NCBI GenBank assembly: GCA_009809945.1
Contig: WTPW01002496.1
Location: 20,513 to 84,512, forward strand
Reading direction: 5' to 3'
Length of the DNA: 64,000 nt
DNA from: Gigaspora margarita
Lineage: Eukaryota; Glomeromycota; Glomeromycetes; Diversisporales; Gigasporaceae
The translations under genes were made by a program, and so were the position numbers. Shown one piece after another: positions 1 through 11,269 of this stretch; the stretch's first letter is position 1; each line of letters opens with the position of its first letter. The notes below the pieces were generated by a model. That model was not told the origin of the DNA, made no database searches, and worked only from the letters and a program-made list of their open reading frames with translations.

Positions 1-205
1 AGTTGACATTGGTGCAAAATGACAATACCTACACTCTGGCAAGATCCATTTTTTCATTCAATAGATACTCATTCATTCCCAAATATTTCATCACCTGGCG
101 AAGAGGAAAAATTCATTTTAAAAGAATTTGGGACAGAAGTAGAATTTTCCCAAAACAATATTTGAATATGCAAGGTTCTCGAAGGTTCTTAATCTAGCAT
201 TTGGA

Positions 206-216
206 GAGTCAAGTTA

Positions 217-247
<31 letters not shown>
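206..247. repeat. (TA)n microsatellite
   Basis: Alternating TA dinucleotides, visible directly. Confidence 0.9.
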
Positions 248-250
<3 letters not shown>

Positions 251-299
251 TATAGATATATAGATTAGTCTAGAAACCAGATTAGCGTATAGTACATCG

Positions 300-1604
300 A
301 CAATAACAAAATAAAACATTATTTTTGTGACTTCATCATTATCTTTGGATGCTGTTATATGTATTATTAAATCACAAGATCAACATAGGCTATTCATGAC
401 TGGAGGCGAATGCCCTATAAATTTCTATGGTATCATTTCAACTTTAAAAAGTCAAAAAAAAAAAACCTCCTTTTTTACAAGTTCTAATAGATATAACAGT
501 TGAAAAGACTGTGACATTGCTAAAACAATTAAAACTTGAAGGATCAGATGATGGAATTCGGAAAAAATTGTTATTATTAGAAACACTTAAATCTAGTGAT
601 AAGCATCACACAGAATCCCGCGCGTGATCTATCACGTGATGCGCTAGATAATTCCGGCCAATACCATAATTCCAGTTGAAAATTACATAATTCTGGTAAA
701 CAATTCTGCAAATCATGCGCAGATCATGCGCGGGATCCCGCATCCCACACAGGATTTTTGGAAAAACTGCAAAGTGCCTTTCTCTACTTAAATCCTTCTG
801 CTCAATCATTACATACCTCAACATTTCGTATATTGAATTTTCCACACAACTTCTAGAGCTTATTAGTAATTTATAAAATCTTCAATTTCTCACGCTATAT
901 TACAATCAGAGTGAAACAGATGATATAACAGCCAATCAATATGTGGGCTACATTTAAGTACATAAAGTACAAACTCGCGATGATTTCAGGTTGTTTTCTA
1001 CAAACTAATATTGAAATGGCAACAAAACTTTTCAAAAGACTTTCAAATGATTACCTTGAACTCTTGACGATAAAGAAGATTTTAATATAAACTGAGTCAG
1101 AAGATTCCATCTTGCCCCCCAAAAATGCATTAATTTTACTTATCAAATGAGATGATTTACAAATGGAAGAAAAGAAAATCTAGAATTACATTATCGAACG
1201 GGAATCAGTCAAAACCCTGGTTAATTATCTGATCCTACGAACTGGATGAATGAAAATTTTCTAGCTTTAAAGGCTACTTAAAAAAAAATAAAATTGTTTA
1301 CCTTTTATCACTTCTTTCGAATGACTAATGTGGATATTGTTGATATTGTAAATCCCATAGCATCAAATTCTTGGATTATTTTAAAAAGAAATAATAATAA
1401 TAAATAAATAAATAAATAATCTCTGGGATGATGGACTTAAAGATTTCTTACGACAAATCGGCAAATATCTCCAATAATACTTCCATCTCAAGTGATTTAA
1501 CATCTAAATTACCTTCAAGAGCAACTGAGCCATTATTAACAAAAGGCATGCAGCCAAAATTGCATCATGAGTTGATAAAAAAGCTGAAGCATATTCTGTA
1601 ATAA
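300..1604 (+). pseudogene. Decayed or unresolved coding gene, unknown product
   Basis: No single long reading frame exists, but several plus-strand stretches read like real protein rather than AT-rich noise. They lie at about 331-460 (contains LFMTGGECPINFYG), 484-626 (contains KLEGSDDGIRKKLLLL), 941-1090 (Met-initiated, 49 codons), 1178-1280 (contains LSDPTNWMNENFLALKA), 1421-1475 (LWDDGLKDFLRQIGKYLQ) and 1476-1601 (ends KGMQPKLHHELIKKLKHIL, stop). They are in different frames, separated by homopolymers, a (AATA)n run and the inverted repeat at 615-736, so the locus looks like a broken gene, though unrecognised introns could explain part of it. I do not recognise the family. A further coding-like stretch at 19-165 may belong to the same gene. 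Confidence is moderate that it was coding and low on its extent. Confidence 0.35.
615..736. repeat. Small inverted-repeat element, GC-rich ends
   Basis: ATCCCGCGCGTGATCT at 615-630 is answered by AGATCATGCGCGGGAT at 721-736, a 16-bp inverted repeat with one mismatch. The GC-rich ends stand out sharply in this AT-rich context. It ends a coding-like frame at 626, so it may be a ~120-bp MITE inserted in the decayed gene. No target duplication was identified. Confidence 0.5.
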
Positions 1605-2410
1605 ATAACCCATATGTGTCTTAATTACTCCTTAGTTCAGAATTTATGTGATTAGCAAGCAAACACTATTAATTATAAAGGTTAATAGTACTGATAAAAT
1701 TCTTGTCGTATAAAAGACCCAAGATATGCAATTCATTTCTATTCTGGTCGCAGTCCACAAATTGAGCAATCTGAAATAAAAAATGGGTTGTCTCAATTTT
1801 CCATATCAGAATACGAAACATTTCAAATACAAGAAAAAAAATCTTAGGTGCTAGCATATCGTTCAAACAACAGGCAGAGGAGAACAGAATACTAATCAAG
1901 ACCATCTAGAACAAAATCGGGTGCAACCGCAAGATGGCTCCAGACATATGATGCCACACGTTAACAATGACATAAAAAAAAAAAACCTTTAGTTGCAAAA
2001 ATCTGGCAGAGACAAGTTACACATACTCATACCCAAAGATATCACCANACATGTCGAAATACCATAAAATNCAGATATCAATATTAATCAAACTCAGCAA
2101 GTTTTACAGTAAACAAAAAAAGATCAGATGCTTATAAGATAACAATGCAAAAAATTAGTGACTATATAAAAAAAAAAAGGTCCAATTATGGCAGTCATGT
2201 TATTCATATTCTATCAAACTACAAAGACACTATCATAGTATGTAACAATCAGACCTCACTAAACAAACCAAATCTTTGGAAGACGTTCGGTCTTCATGTA
2301 AATACAAAAAAAAAAAAGGGCATATGAGCCTAAGCGGCCTCAACATCACAGGTAAAAAAAAAAAAAAATAAAAGGAAAAAAGGGAAGGCGAAGTAAACAA
2401 ATAATAGAAT
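1605..2410. other. Intergenic, nothing recognised
   Basis: AT-rich sequence with poly(A) runs and two isolated N calls (2048, 2071). Short open frames occur on both strands but none resembles a known protein. Confidence 0.5.
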
Positions 2411-2414
2411 CATA

Positions 2415-2728
2415 AACTTTGGAAGACACGTGATTCTATCATTTTCTCACTTGCATTTCCCAGTCGGCCTGCTTTGTGCAATGTGGGAGACCACCGGCTG
2501 ATGATACATATTACAAATGACGCTGATGACGGTTATACCTAGTGCAAATTGTGGTTGCTATTTCCAGGAGCATAGCTGGTCTCAGCTCATGCATCAATCG
2601 CACCGATGTATGCTACTGCTGCATATCATCAATAAAATTTAATTAATAAAGTTCAATATCTGGCCATGGCAGTCAGGTGATTCCAATAATAAATATGTCA
2701 CATGCGTGCAATGATTTTTGTTCAAGTT
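2415..2728. repeat. 320-bp dispersed repeat, copy 1
   Basis: Uninterrupted copy of a family seen three times here. Landmarks in order are GGAAGACACGTGATTCTATC, the GAGACCACCGGC core, GACGCTGATGACGG, ATAGCTGGTCTCAGC, and a tail near GGCCATGGCAGTCAGGTGAT. It is more GC-rich than its surroundings. No tRNA-type promoter boxes or coding potential were recognised, so the class is unknown. It supplies the empty-site reference for the LTR inserted in copy 3. Confidence 0.7.
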
Positions 2729-3017
2729 GACGTAAGTCAACAGATTGAAAATTGGGCTAAGCGGTGACAAGCCTCAGCAACCAGTTCNGCAGTTGTTAGT
2801 ATGAAAGAAAAAACCTGGATAGCATGCAATAACACATGCAAGATAAGAGNNATTTAATTAACTGCCTTAATTGGAATTATTAAATGTTTGCTAATGATAA
2901 CTTTATTATATATCGGGATCCGTACATGATCAGATAACTCGCAACTGCGATAGCAAATTTTCAAACAGCCCACCCACCCAGGAGAATTTTGCTATTTTGT
3001 CATTTCTTTAAACTTCA

Positions 3018-3199
3018 TGTCCAGTAGGCCTGCTTTGTGCAGTGTGAGAGACCACCGGCTAATGATACCTATTACAAATGATGCTGATGACGGTTATACC
3101 CAGCACAAATTGTAGTTGCTATTTCCAGGAGCATAGCTGGTCTCAGCATGTGCATCAATCACACTGATGTACGCTAATACTGCATATCATCAATAAAAG
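3018..3199. repeat. 320-bp dispersed repeat, copy 2 (truncated)
   Basis: Shares the GGCCTGCTTTGTGCAGTG, GAGACCACCGGCTAATGATA and CATAGCTGGTCTCAGC blocks with copies 1 and 3 but stops at the ATCAATAAAA block. There it joins the start of copy 3 directly, giving a head-to-tail pair. Confidence 0.7.
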
Positions 3200-4328
3200 G
3201 AAGACACGTGATTCTATCATTTCCTCACTTGCATTTTCCAGTCGGCCTGCTTTGTGCAGTGTGGGAGACCACCGGCTGATGATACATTGTTAGACCTATA
3301 AAAACGCCTAAACGTATACTGGTGATAATTCTTGATCCCGTGAACAGAATTTAATGAAATTACCACCATCGTGACCGTCTCGATGCAAGCTTTCGAATGG
3401 TACCAAAATCTTCCTGATTGGACCGTTCTAGCCCACACTAGTTAAAACTGAATGATTGGTTCTTACAATCGCCCTACTGCGCCCAAATCTTATTGGTCAA
3501 CTAATACTGCGCCACCTGTGACACAGAATATCGGACATTTCGAGTAATCCTAGACATTTGAGTTAATCACAGACATGTCTGTTATTCTAGACATTTGGGA
3601 CATAATAGTTTTAACAGTTATAATTATCATATCTAATATAGCTGATATTTAGGATATATCTAATATATTTATTATCTTTATTATATTTATTATAGCCATT
3701 ATATTTAGCATTAGCATATATCAAATATATCGATTATATATATTTCTTTATTTATTATTGTATTTATTTATATTAGCCAAACATGTATAAATACTCAAGG
3801 TTTTTCCTTTGCTTAAAAGCAGAGTGAAGATTCTCTGGTTTATTGAATAAAATAGAAGTGAAGTAGTGTGTCTTCACTGAAATACATTTGATACAATTCT
3901 TAGTATCCTCATATACTATTAATTGTGGCCTCTTTCATAATTGCAAATCCCCCAAGCCTCTTTACAAAATACTGCCCAAATAACAGTATCCCTTCCGACC
4001 CTTGCATACCACAGTAATTAGTATGAATTACATAAAGTGTCTCCCTGCATTAGTCGCTCTAGTCTCTAGCATTTCTCTAAAGAGGTAGAAATCTAGGTTG
4101 ACAACATATTACAAATGACGCTGATGACGGTTATACCCAGCGCAAATTGTAGTTGCTATTTCTGGGAGCATAGCTGGTCTCAGCTCGTGCATCAATTGCA
4201 TCGATGTATGCTACTGCTGCATATCATCAATAAAATTTGATTAATAAAGTTCAATATCTGGCCATGGCGGTCAGGTGATTTCAATAATAAATATGTTACA
4301 TGCATGCAATGATTTTTGATTAATTAAT
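3200..4328. repeat. 320-bp dispersed repeat, copy 3, split by LTR
   Basis: The first part (3200-3287) and second part (4104-4328) together rebuild the full repeat seen at 2415-2728. The break lies inside GATGATACATATTACAAATG, where an LTR at 3288-4103 has inserted. Confidence 0.75.
3288..4103 (+). mobile_element. Solo LTR, family X copy 1
   Basis: The element begins TGTTAGACCTAT and ends AGGTTGACA, the imperfect inverted TG...CA ends typical of LTRs. ACAT flanks it on both sides (3284-3287 and 4104-4107), and the intact sequence of repeat copy 1 shows the empty site. A TATAAATA box near 3785 followed by a less AT-biased stretch fits an LTR promoter. No internal retrotransposon region is attached, so it is probably a solo LTR. 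Orientation is inferred from the TATA box. Homologous copies lie at 6562-8016 and from 63867 to the window end. Confidence 0.65.
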
Positions 4329-4530
4329 GATCTGCTAGTCAATCAGAAAATTTTCTATATTAAATGTAATAAAGATTACATATAGGCATAACTTGAATTG
4401 AAATTTTCAAGTTATAAATAAAATTATAAAATTTTAAAACAAATATAGAAATAATATATACAAACAATAGACTGAAATCTAAAGTTTCTAATTATAAATT
4501 AATGTTTAATATGCTTCATATGTGTGTAAT

Positions 4531-4985
4531 ATGCTTGTATATCATACTCTAATTTGATTAGCTAAATTTGCAGATCATTATTTTTAAAAAATAACAAGTT
4601 GTCAAAATTCTTTAGATAAAAGAATTAGTCTAAGAAATTTTTAAAAAAGGTTTAAAATTTTTTGTGCCTATATGCAAAAAAATTTGGTGTTAAACAAGTT
4701 TACTTAGTTGAATTAGAAAGATTGTCTTAATAAAATTTGAAGAAATTGTTAAAAAATGAGTTAAAAAAATAAAAAATTTGAATATATTAGATAACCTATT
4801 TACTTTGACTAAGTAAAATTGTTTAGCACAAAATTTTGCATATATGTACAAAGAAATTTAAGAATTTTCTAATAAACCTTCCAACTTAACTCTAACCTAA
4901 AAGTTTTTCTAATAATTTGTTTATTTTTTAATAAATGATCTACAAATTTAGCTAATCAAATTAGGATACAATATTTAAGCATGCC
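4531..4985. repeat. Foldback / inverted repeat
   Basis: CTAATTTGATTAGCTAAATT near 4549 with GCAGATCATT is matched in inverted orientation by AAATTTAGCTAATCAAATTA near 4935. Similarity continues outward to an ATGCTT block and inward through TTTACTTAG/CTAAGTAAA pieces. The whole 455 bp could form one long hairpin, so a foldback-type MITE is likely. No coding capacity was seen. Confidence 0.5.
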
Positions 4986-5400
4986 AAGAAGTGTAAGATA
5001 TGCATTTATTCTTATAAATTTATTAAATACTAATTTTTTTAAATAACTTAACTTTGTAAGCATGCAGTATTTACTATGATAAACTCAATTAATTAGATTA
5101 TAACTTTAGCAAATTTTATATATAGATATAAATCAATTACTAACTGGATAAGATATATACCAATACTCAATACCCCTGTTGATTTCTATCAGTAGTGATA
5201 GTAATCGATATATATCTGGTATAGATATTAATCGATATATAACCAATATAACAATAGTGATTATAATCAATACATATCTATAATAGTTAATAATCAATAT
5301 ATAATTAATATAAAAACAATTAATCAATTACTTGTATCCAGCCAATCAATATCAATTGCAAATTTTATAAAAAAATTTTAATTTTAAGATTTTTTATTAA
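4986..5400. other. AT-rich intergenic
   Basis: Includes a local TATCGATATATA-type degenerate repeat at about 5140-5340. No gene recognised. Confidence 0.4.
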
Positions 5401-6561
5401 AAAAAAAGAAAAAAAACAAGAATACAATATGATAAATTTTTATTAAAAAAAAAAAAAAAAAACTTAAATATAGCAAACAATAAATCACACTATATCTAAA
5501 AAAAACACAAAGTAATGAACATTCAAACTCTAAATGAACCCTAACCCTAACCCAAACCTGAACTCTAACAATAGCTCCAATAGCAAAATTATATCTAAAA
5601 GAAGAAAAGTATCCAATTACTTCAGTAGCAATGGTTCCAATGACAAAATTGCAACTAAAAGAAGAAAAGCATTAGTAAATATATATAAAAAAAACAAATA
5701 AATGGTCCCAAAATGAAATGTACTCAAAAATAGTAACTCCAATAGTTTTAGTAATGTTAGTGAAATTGCAACTAAAAGAAAAGAAGAGTTAATACCTAAA
5801 TAAGAGAAAAAACAACAAAAAAAACTAGCAACAGCCCAAAAATAAAAAACTTAACAAAAATGATAATTCTAAAAAAACAACAGTTCTAATGACTTTCTGA
5901 TGCCAAAATTATGCTTGAAAGGAGAAAAATATATAAGAAAAAAAAAGAAACAAAAAAACAAAGTAGCGACCCCAAGACAAAAAACTTACCTGAAAATGGT
6001 AGCTCCAATAATTCCAGTAAAGATGGTTCAAATAGTAAAATCAGCCAGAAGAAAGAGAAACATCAATAAATATATAAGAAAATAATAAAAAAGCAATCCA
6101 AGGCAAAAAACTTATCCAAAAATAATGCCTCTATAACTCTAGTAATGGTGGCTTCAATAGCGTAATCTCAACCAGAAGAAAGAAAAGCATCTGTAAATAT
6201 ATAAGAAAAAAAAATAACACCAAGACGAAAAACTTACCCAAAAACAGCAACTTCAGTATCAACAGCTCCAACAGCAAGAGCAAATGAAAAAAATATGCCT
6301 CAAATAATGAGTCAGCAACAAAACTAGACAGGAGGAACCACTTTTTTGACCACGATTGTCATTGCTAATATACAAGAAGCAACACCTAAACAACATAGTC
6401 ATCATGATACAAATTCCCACTAACAACAACCAACAACAACAGTAATACACAATTCACTAATACACCAACAACAAAGTGAAATTACAACACCAATTTCAAA
6501 CAATGGCTCCAGTAATGACAATGATACTAATTCCAAGTGAAAAATCTAGTACAAATGAAAA
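5400..6561. repeat. Degenerate A-rich tandem repeat field
   Basis: Units of very roughly 120-150 bp recur with the blocks GCTCCAATA, GTAATGGTGGC/GGTTCCAAT, AAAATTGCAACTAAAAGAAG, AAATATATAAGAAAA and CAAAAAACTTACC. Strand asymmetry is strong (A-rich on plus). Short open frames such as 5900-6085 follow the repeat and are not credible genes. It ends where LTR family X copy 2 starts. Confidence 0.5.
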
Positions 6562-8016
6562 TGTTGACCTATGAAAATACACAAAAACGGGCATACCTCT
6601 TGATCCAGTGAACAGAATTCGATGAAACAACCACCATTCGACTCAGCTCAATGAGACGGTTCGAATGAGCTATAGGTCATCCCTGTACGACCACTGGTTG
6701 CCAATATCAGAACCAATGAACAACCAAGTATAGGATCTACAATTTGATTGGTTAGGTGATCTACTGCGCGCCAAAGTGCATATATGGCATTTATAAAACA
6801 TGTCATATTTATAGCATATATACTCTATATTTTATTTGTTACACATATGTTATTTATTTCATATATTACATTTATATTATTTATACTATATATTTTATTA
6901 GTAGTAGATATAGCATTTATTGCACATGTAGTAGATATAGTAGGGTGGTTGGCAAGGTCATTATTGGTCTTGCATGCCATGGCAAGGTTTTAGTAGCCTG
7001 CCAACATAATAGGCGAGTAATGGCAAAAATAGCAAGCTTTTTATAATTGATTTTTGGTTATATTAATATACTAAGTAAGTTTATTTTAACATTTTTATTA
7101 TAAATAAAGTGCAATACTATAACTAAAGTGTAATGAAGTTTATAATTATTGTTATATTATATAAAATGATGAATCCATTTTTACATATCTTGTTATTGCA
7201 TTATATTTGTAATATAAAAGAAAATATGATTTAGATGAATTTACGAAATAAATTTAACAATTAAAACCTCTTTGTATTATACTATACTGATTTATTTCTT
7301 AGTTCTAAGTACCATATATATACACATATACAAAATTCTTTTAATATATACTAGTTCTTTTTTATATTAATTTAAATACTAATTGATTGGTTTTTTTTAA
7401 TAGTACATGTATATGAAACAATATAAATATTTAAATTGTTATATATTAATATCAAAATATTAGCTTAAAAAAAATTTTAGATCAGAATAAAACTTTATTT
7501 TGAAATAAATAGTTTTTAGTAGAATTATTAAGTATAATATATTTATACTATATATATATTTATATATTTTTTACTATTACATATAATATTAACTTGCCAT
7601 CTTGCCATATCATTTTTCTTAGCCTGCCATACCTTGCCACTGTTGCCTTGCCAAAATGGCAAGAAATTGCCAGCTTGCCAACCACCCTAAGATATAGCCT
7701 GTTACATTTGTAAAAAATCAAAATGTATAAAAGCAGCTGATGTGGACCCCAAGTTCAACATCAAGTCTTCATACTCTTTCAATAATAAAAACATTATTTA
7801 CTACACAAATTAAACAGTTACTAGAATCTTCATATACTTTTAATTGTTGCCTCTTTTGTAATTACAAATTGCCAAAAATCTTCTTTGTTAAGTTTTCTTT
7901 AAAAATGCATTTCAACTTAGATAAATCACAGTAACAAGTGAGATTACACAAAATGTTCACTGTCTAAGGTCGCTCTAGTTACCTACAATCTTTAAAGAAG
8001 TAGATATAGGATAACA
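6562..8016 (+). mobile_element. LTR family X copy 2, split by hAT element
   Basis: Starts TGTTGACCTATGAAAA and ends AGGATAACA, matching the ends of the copy at 3288-4103. Shared internal landmarks are CTTGATCCAGTGAACAGAAT near 6600, a TATAAAAGCAG block near 7727, ATCTTCATATACTTTTAATT near 7830 and GTCGCTCTAGTTACC near 7968. With the nested element at 6941-7689 and its duplicated 8 bp removed, about 700 bp remain, close to copy 1. No clear target duplication is visible, and no internal retroelement region is attached. Confidence 0.65.
6941..7689. mobile_element. hAT-type non-autonomous element (749 bp)
   Basis: Perfect 16-bp terminal inverted repeats TAGGGTGGTTGGCAAG / CTTGCCAACCACCCTA, flanked by a perfect 8-bp target duplication AGATATAG (6933-6940 and 7690-7697). 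An 8-bp duplication with T/CAGGG-type ends is the signature of hAT elements. Subterminal TTGCC/GGCAA motifs repeat many times at both ends, as expected for transposase binding sites. No transposase frame is present. It interrupts an LTR of family X. Confidence 0.85.
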
Positions 8017-10300
8017 CTGCATTATATACAACCAAACTGATTACAGATACCATTGGCTATTTTGTCCAAACTCAAATAGTATTTCAAATATTATCCAAAA
8101 TATAATTACACAATACTTCTTTTCAGATCTACTAGTTCTATTTCTCAATGAACTATAATAGCTATGCAACAATTTTCTAACTCATTACTGCCTTTTCCCT
8201 ACACAGTCTATACTATTCAATACTACAACTTTCTATACTATGATTCAGGGTTATATTCCAAAATCACTTATCAATATTATATCTCAACATACTTTTTGCA
8301 AAAATGTAGCCAATACTATTATTAAGCTTTTCTTACTTATTTTACAAAGGATTCATAAACAATTATAGAAACAGGACCCCAGACATCTCTGATATATGTC
8401 ATTTTTTTTTTTTAGCAAATTGCAAAAAATTTGGTCTGATCCAAATTTAAGTTTTAGCAAATTGAGTTTAATTTAAAAAAGGTTATATAAAGCATTTTGG
8501 CAAATTACAGCAATTTAATGCATGTTATATTTTATTTTTAGCAAATTACCTATATTCTGCAAAATTATACCCAGAATAATGTATTTTTATGTGTTAAACA
8601 AGTTTTCTTAGAGTACAATATTAGAATCAATTAGTAAAATTTTGAGAATCATAGAATTTTTTAGTATTTTTATTAATAAATTTATATAAAATATTATAAT
8701 TCTCAAAATTTTACTAATTGATTCTAACATTGTGCTCTAAGAAAACTTGTTCAACACATAAAATACATTATCCTGGTATATTTAATTTTATATTTCTTGA
8801 AAATTTAAGAGAAGATACTTAATTTTGGATTTTTTGATCGAAAATTCAAAATTAAGCATTTTCTCTTAAATTTTCAAGAAATATAAAAGTAAAGTTGCTA
8901 GAATAATGTATTTTTATGTACTAAACAAGTTTTCTTAGAGTATAAAGTTAGAATCAATTAGTAAGATTTTGAGAATTATAATAGTTTATATAATTTTTTT
9001 AATAAAAATACCAAAAAATTCTATGATTCTCAAAATTTTACTAATTGATTCTAACATTGTGCTCTAAGCAAAGTTGTTTAGCACATAAAAATACATTATT
9101 CTGGCATATTTACTTTTATATTTCTTGAAAATTTAAGAGAAGATGCTTAATTTTGGATTTTTGATCAAAAAATCTAAAATTAAGCATCTTCTCTTAAATT
9201 TTCAAGAATATAAAATTAAATATGCCAGAATGATATATTTTTTTGTGTTGAACAAGTTTTTTTAGAGCACAATGTTAGGATCAATTAGTAAAATTTTGAG
9301 AATTATAATACTTTATATAATTTTATTAATAAAAACACTAAAAATTCTATGATTCTCAAAATTTTACTAATTGATTCTAATATTATGCTCTAAGAAAACT
9401 TGTTCAGCATATAAAATACATTATTTCAGCATTTTTACTTTTATATTTCTTGAAAATTTAAGAGAAGATGCTTAATTTTGGATTTTTTGATCAAAAAATC
9501 CAAATTTAAGCATCTTTTCTTAAATTTTCAAAAAATATAAAATTAAATAATGTATTTTTTATGTGCTAAACAAGTTTTCTTATAAAAATACTAAAAATTC
9601 TCTGATTCTCAAAATTTTATTTAATGATTCTAACTTTATACTCTAAGAAAATTTGTCTAGCACTCAAAAATATATATATTATTTTTAATTTATAAAAATA
9701 GATGTGGTAATCTAATTTTTAGCAAATTACTAAAAATTTATAAATAATAATTGAATTTTTAGCAAATTTATTGATTTTAGGGGTAGAAAAACCTCTAAAT
9801 TTATGTATGACCTATATTAGAGATGTCTGGGGTTCTATAGAAACTATACTGCATAAATTTAGTACATTGAAAATCTATACAAGCTCTACCCCAATCCCAT
9901 AATATATCTACTAAACCTTTATATACTTTTATTACAACAGAACTCTATAACTTATAGTTGCATTTGTGGCTTACTAGACCAACAACAATAGCACATGTTC
10001 ACCTTTGGGCTTAGCACTCAAAAAAATAGAAATCTGGTTATACAACTTTATAAATATAGCTCTCCAACTAACTCTTCTCTATATTCAAATCTAGATGAGT
10101 TTTAACCACTCTAGTAGGTTTAGGTTGCAGATAAATTTGCTAGAATATTTCTATCTATAGTCTGAGTCTTAATTCTTGTATAATTAATAACTGTAATCTA
10201 AGAAACTCTATGATAAATATCATACATTTTATTAATAAAGATAAAGACCAAATCTTAACTTAATACCAAAAAAAAATAAATAATAAATAAATAAATAACC
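8017..10300 (+). pseudogene. LINE 3' fragment, plus strand, split by hAT element
   Basis: Sequence flanking the 8373-9836 element is the decayed 3' part of a non-LTR retrotransposon. Around 9957 it reads CICGLLDQ, matching CLCGLLDQ of the large LINE at 48762-57294. The block CACTCTAGTAGGTTTAGGTTGCAG near 10107 is the complement of that LINE's 3' untranslated region. It ends in an A-rich tail at about 10268-10299. The 5' side stops at an LTR, so it is truncated or cut. Confidence 0.6.
8373..9836. mobile_element. hAT-type element with internal palindromic tandem repeats
   Basis: The ends AGGACCCCAGACATCTCT and its inverted copy ending GGGGTTCT match over about 30 bp. The element is flanked by a perfect 8-bp duplication ATAGAAAC (8365-8372 and 9837-9844). 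The interior is built from about three ~325-bp units, each holding two near-perfect palindromes. One is centred on GGATTTTTTGATC within AAATTTAAGAGAAG...; the other is built on ATTAGTAAAATTTTGAGAAT. There is no transposase. The same AGGACCC terminal family occurs at 17881-18178 and 60777-60925. Confidence 0.8.
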
Positions 10301-10450
10301 TATGCAACTGAAATTATTAATAATTGAATAATGAAATAAACTTCAATTTTTAGAAGCTAAGATTAAACCAGAACTGATTAAACTAATTAAATATATATAA
10401 TTTATAGAATTCTGTATATAGTACCTAAGATTGTAAATCATATACTCAAG

Positions 10451-10729
10451 CAGTGTTGTACATTTTGGCTAGCCACAGCCTTTTTTGGCTTGTCCACGTC
10501 CAAAATTGTCCAAACATCCAAGATTGTCCAAAGCTTGTCCAGGCTTTAATAATTAATAAATCTATCTAAAAAATATATAACTATATAGTTTTTTAGGTGC
10601 TGAACACATTATAGTTAAAATTAAAATATGTATCTTAATAAAATTTTATGTAATTTTACTTTATTTAATTGTTCAAAATTGTCCAAAATTGTCCAAGTCA
10701 TTGTCCAAGGCTGTCCTGTGACAACACTG
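10451..10729. mobile_element. Small hAT-type MITE (279 bp)
   Basis: The ends are CAGTGTTGT...ACAACACTG, with a perfect 8-bp duplication TACTCAAG (10443-10450 and 10730-10737). Uninterrupted satellite units at about 11437, 11834 and 16689 show the empty site TATACTCAAGCAT. The interior repeats TTGTCCAA many times at both ends, typical subterminal repeats. It has no coding capacity. Confidence 0.85.
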
Positions 10730-11025
10730 TACTCAAGCATCAGGTATTTACAGTTCTGGAGTTATTGTGACTAATATTTCAACTAGACAAAGAGCATTTG
10801 ATGAAATTATATTTAATAGTAATCTTATATCAAAAATTTAGTGGATTAAGACCTAAATTTTAGGATCTGATTATTATATTGAATTAGCTATGAAGTGTAA
10901 AGATAGAGATTTTGATAAATGATCTATGCAACTAAAATTACTAATAATTACCTATTGGTTAAATGAAACGGGTCTATAAGAATATAATGAAATTAACTTC
11001 AATTTTGAAAGCTAATAAAATTAAA

Positions 11026-11269
11026 AAAAAGTGCTTGTTACTGGCAGTAACAGCAACCAGATTTAGGTTAGAGTTAGATTTAGAGTTAGAAGTAGATCTA
11101 TTATATAATAAAATCCTCAAGAAACATTTTTTGCTAGATACAAAAGATGGTTTCATAGTCATAATTTTAAGTTATTGTGATTTGTAATTTTTTGAATTTT
11201 CTTGTCATACCTAATCTTGCAATTTGATTGGCTCAGAACTATCACCGCTGGTTACAAATAAATTCACCC
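11026..11269. mobile_element. 244-bp insertion with 11-bp target duplication
   Basis: ATAAAATTAAA occurs at 11015-11025 and again at 11270-11280, and other satellite units lack the sequence between. No terminal inverted repeats are seen. An 11-bp duplication without TIRs suggests a retroposon (SINE or truncated LINE), but I recognise neither tRNA boxes nor LINE sequence. Confidence 0.5.

Noticed and set aside
5539-5553. CCCTAACCCTAACCC, telomere-like
   Set aside because: Only two and a half units inside a degenerate repeat field with similar variants nearby; no evidence of a chromosome end.
6756-7046. 96-codon plus-strand frame
   Set aside because: Tyr/Ile-rich low-complexity translation of ATTTATA repeats that crosses into a hAT-type element; not a plausible protein.
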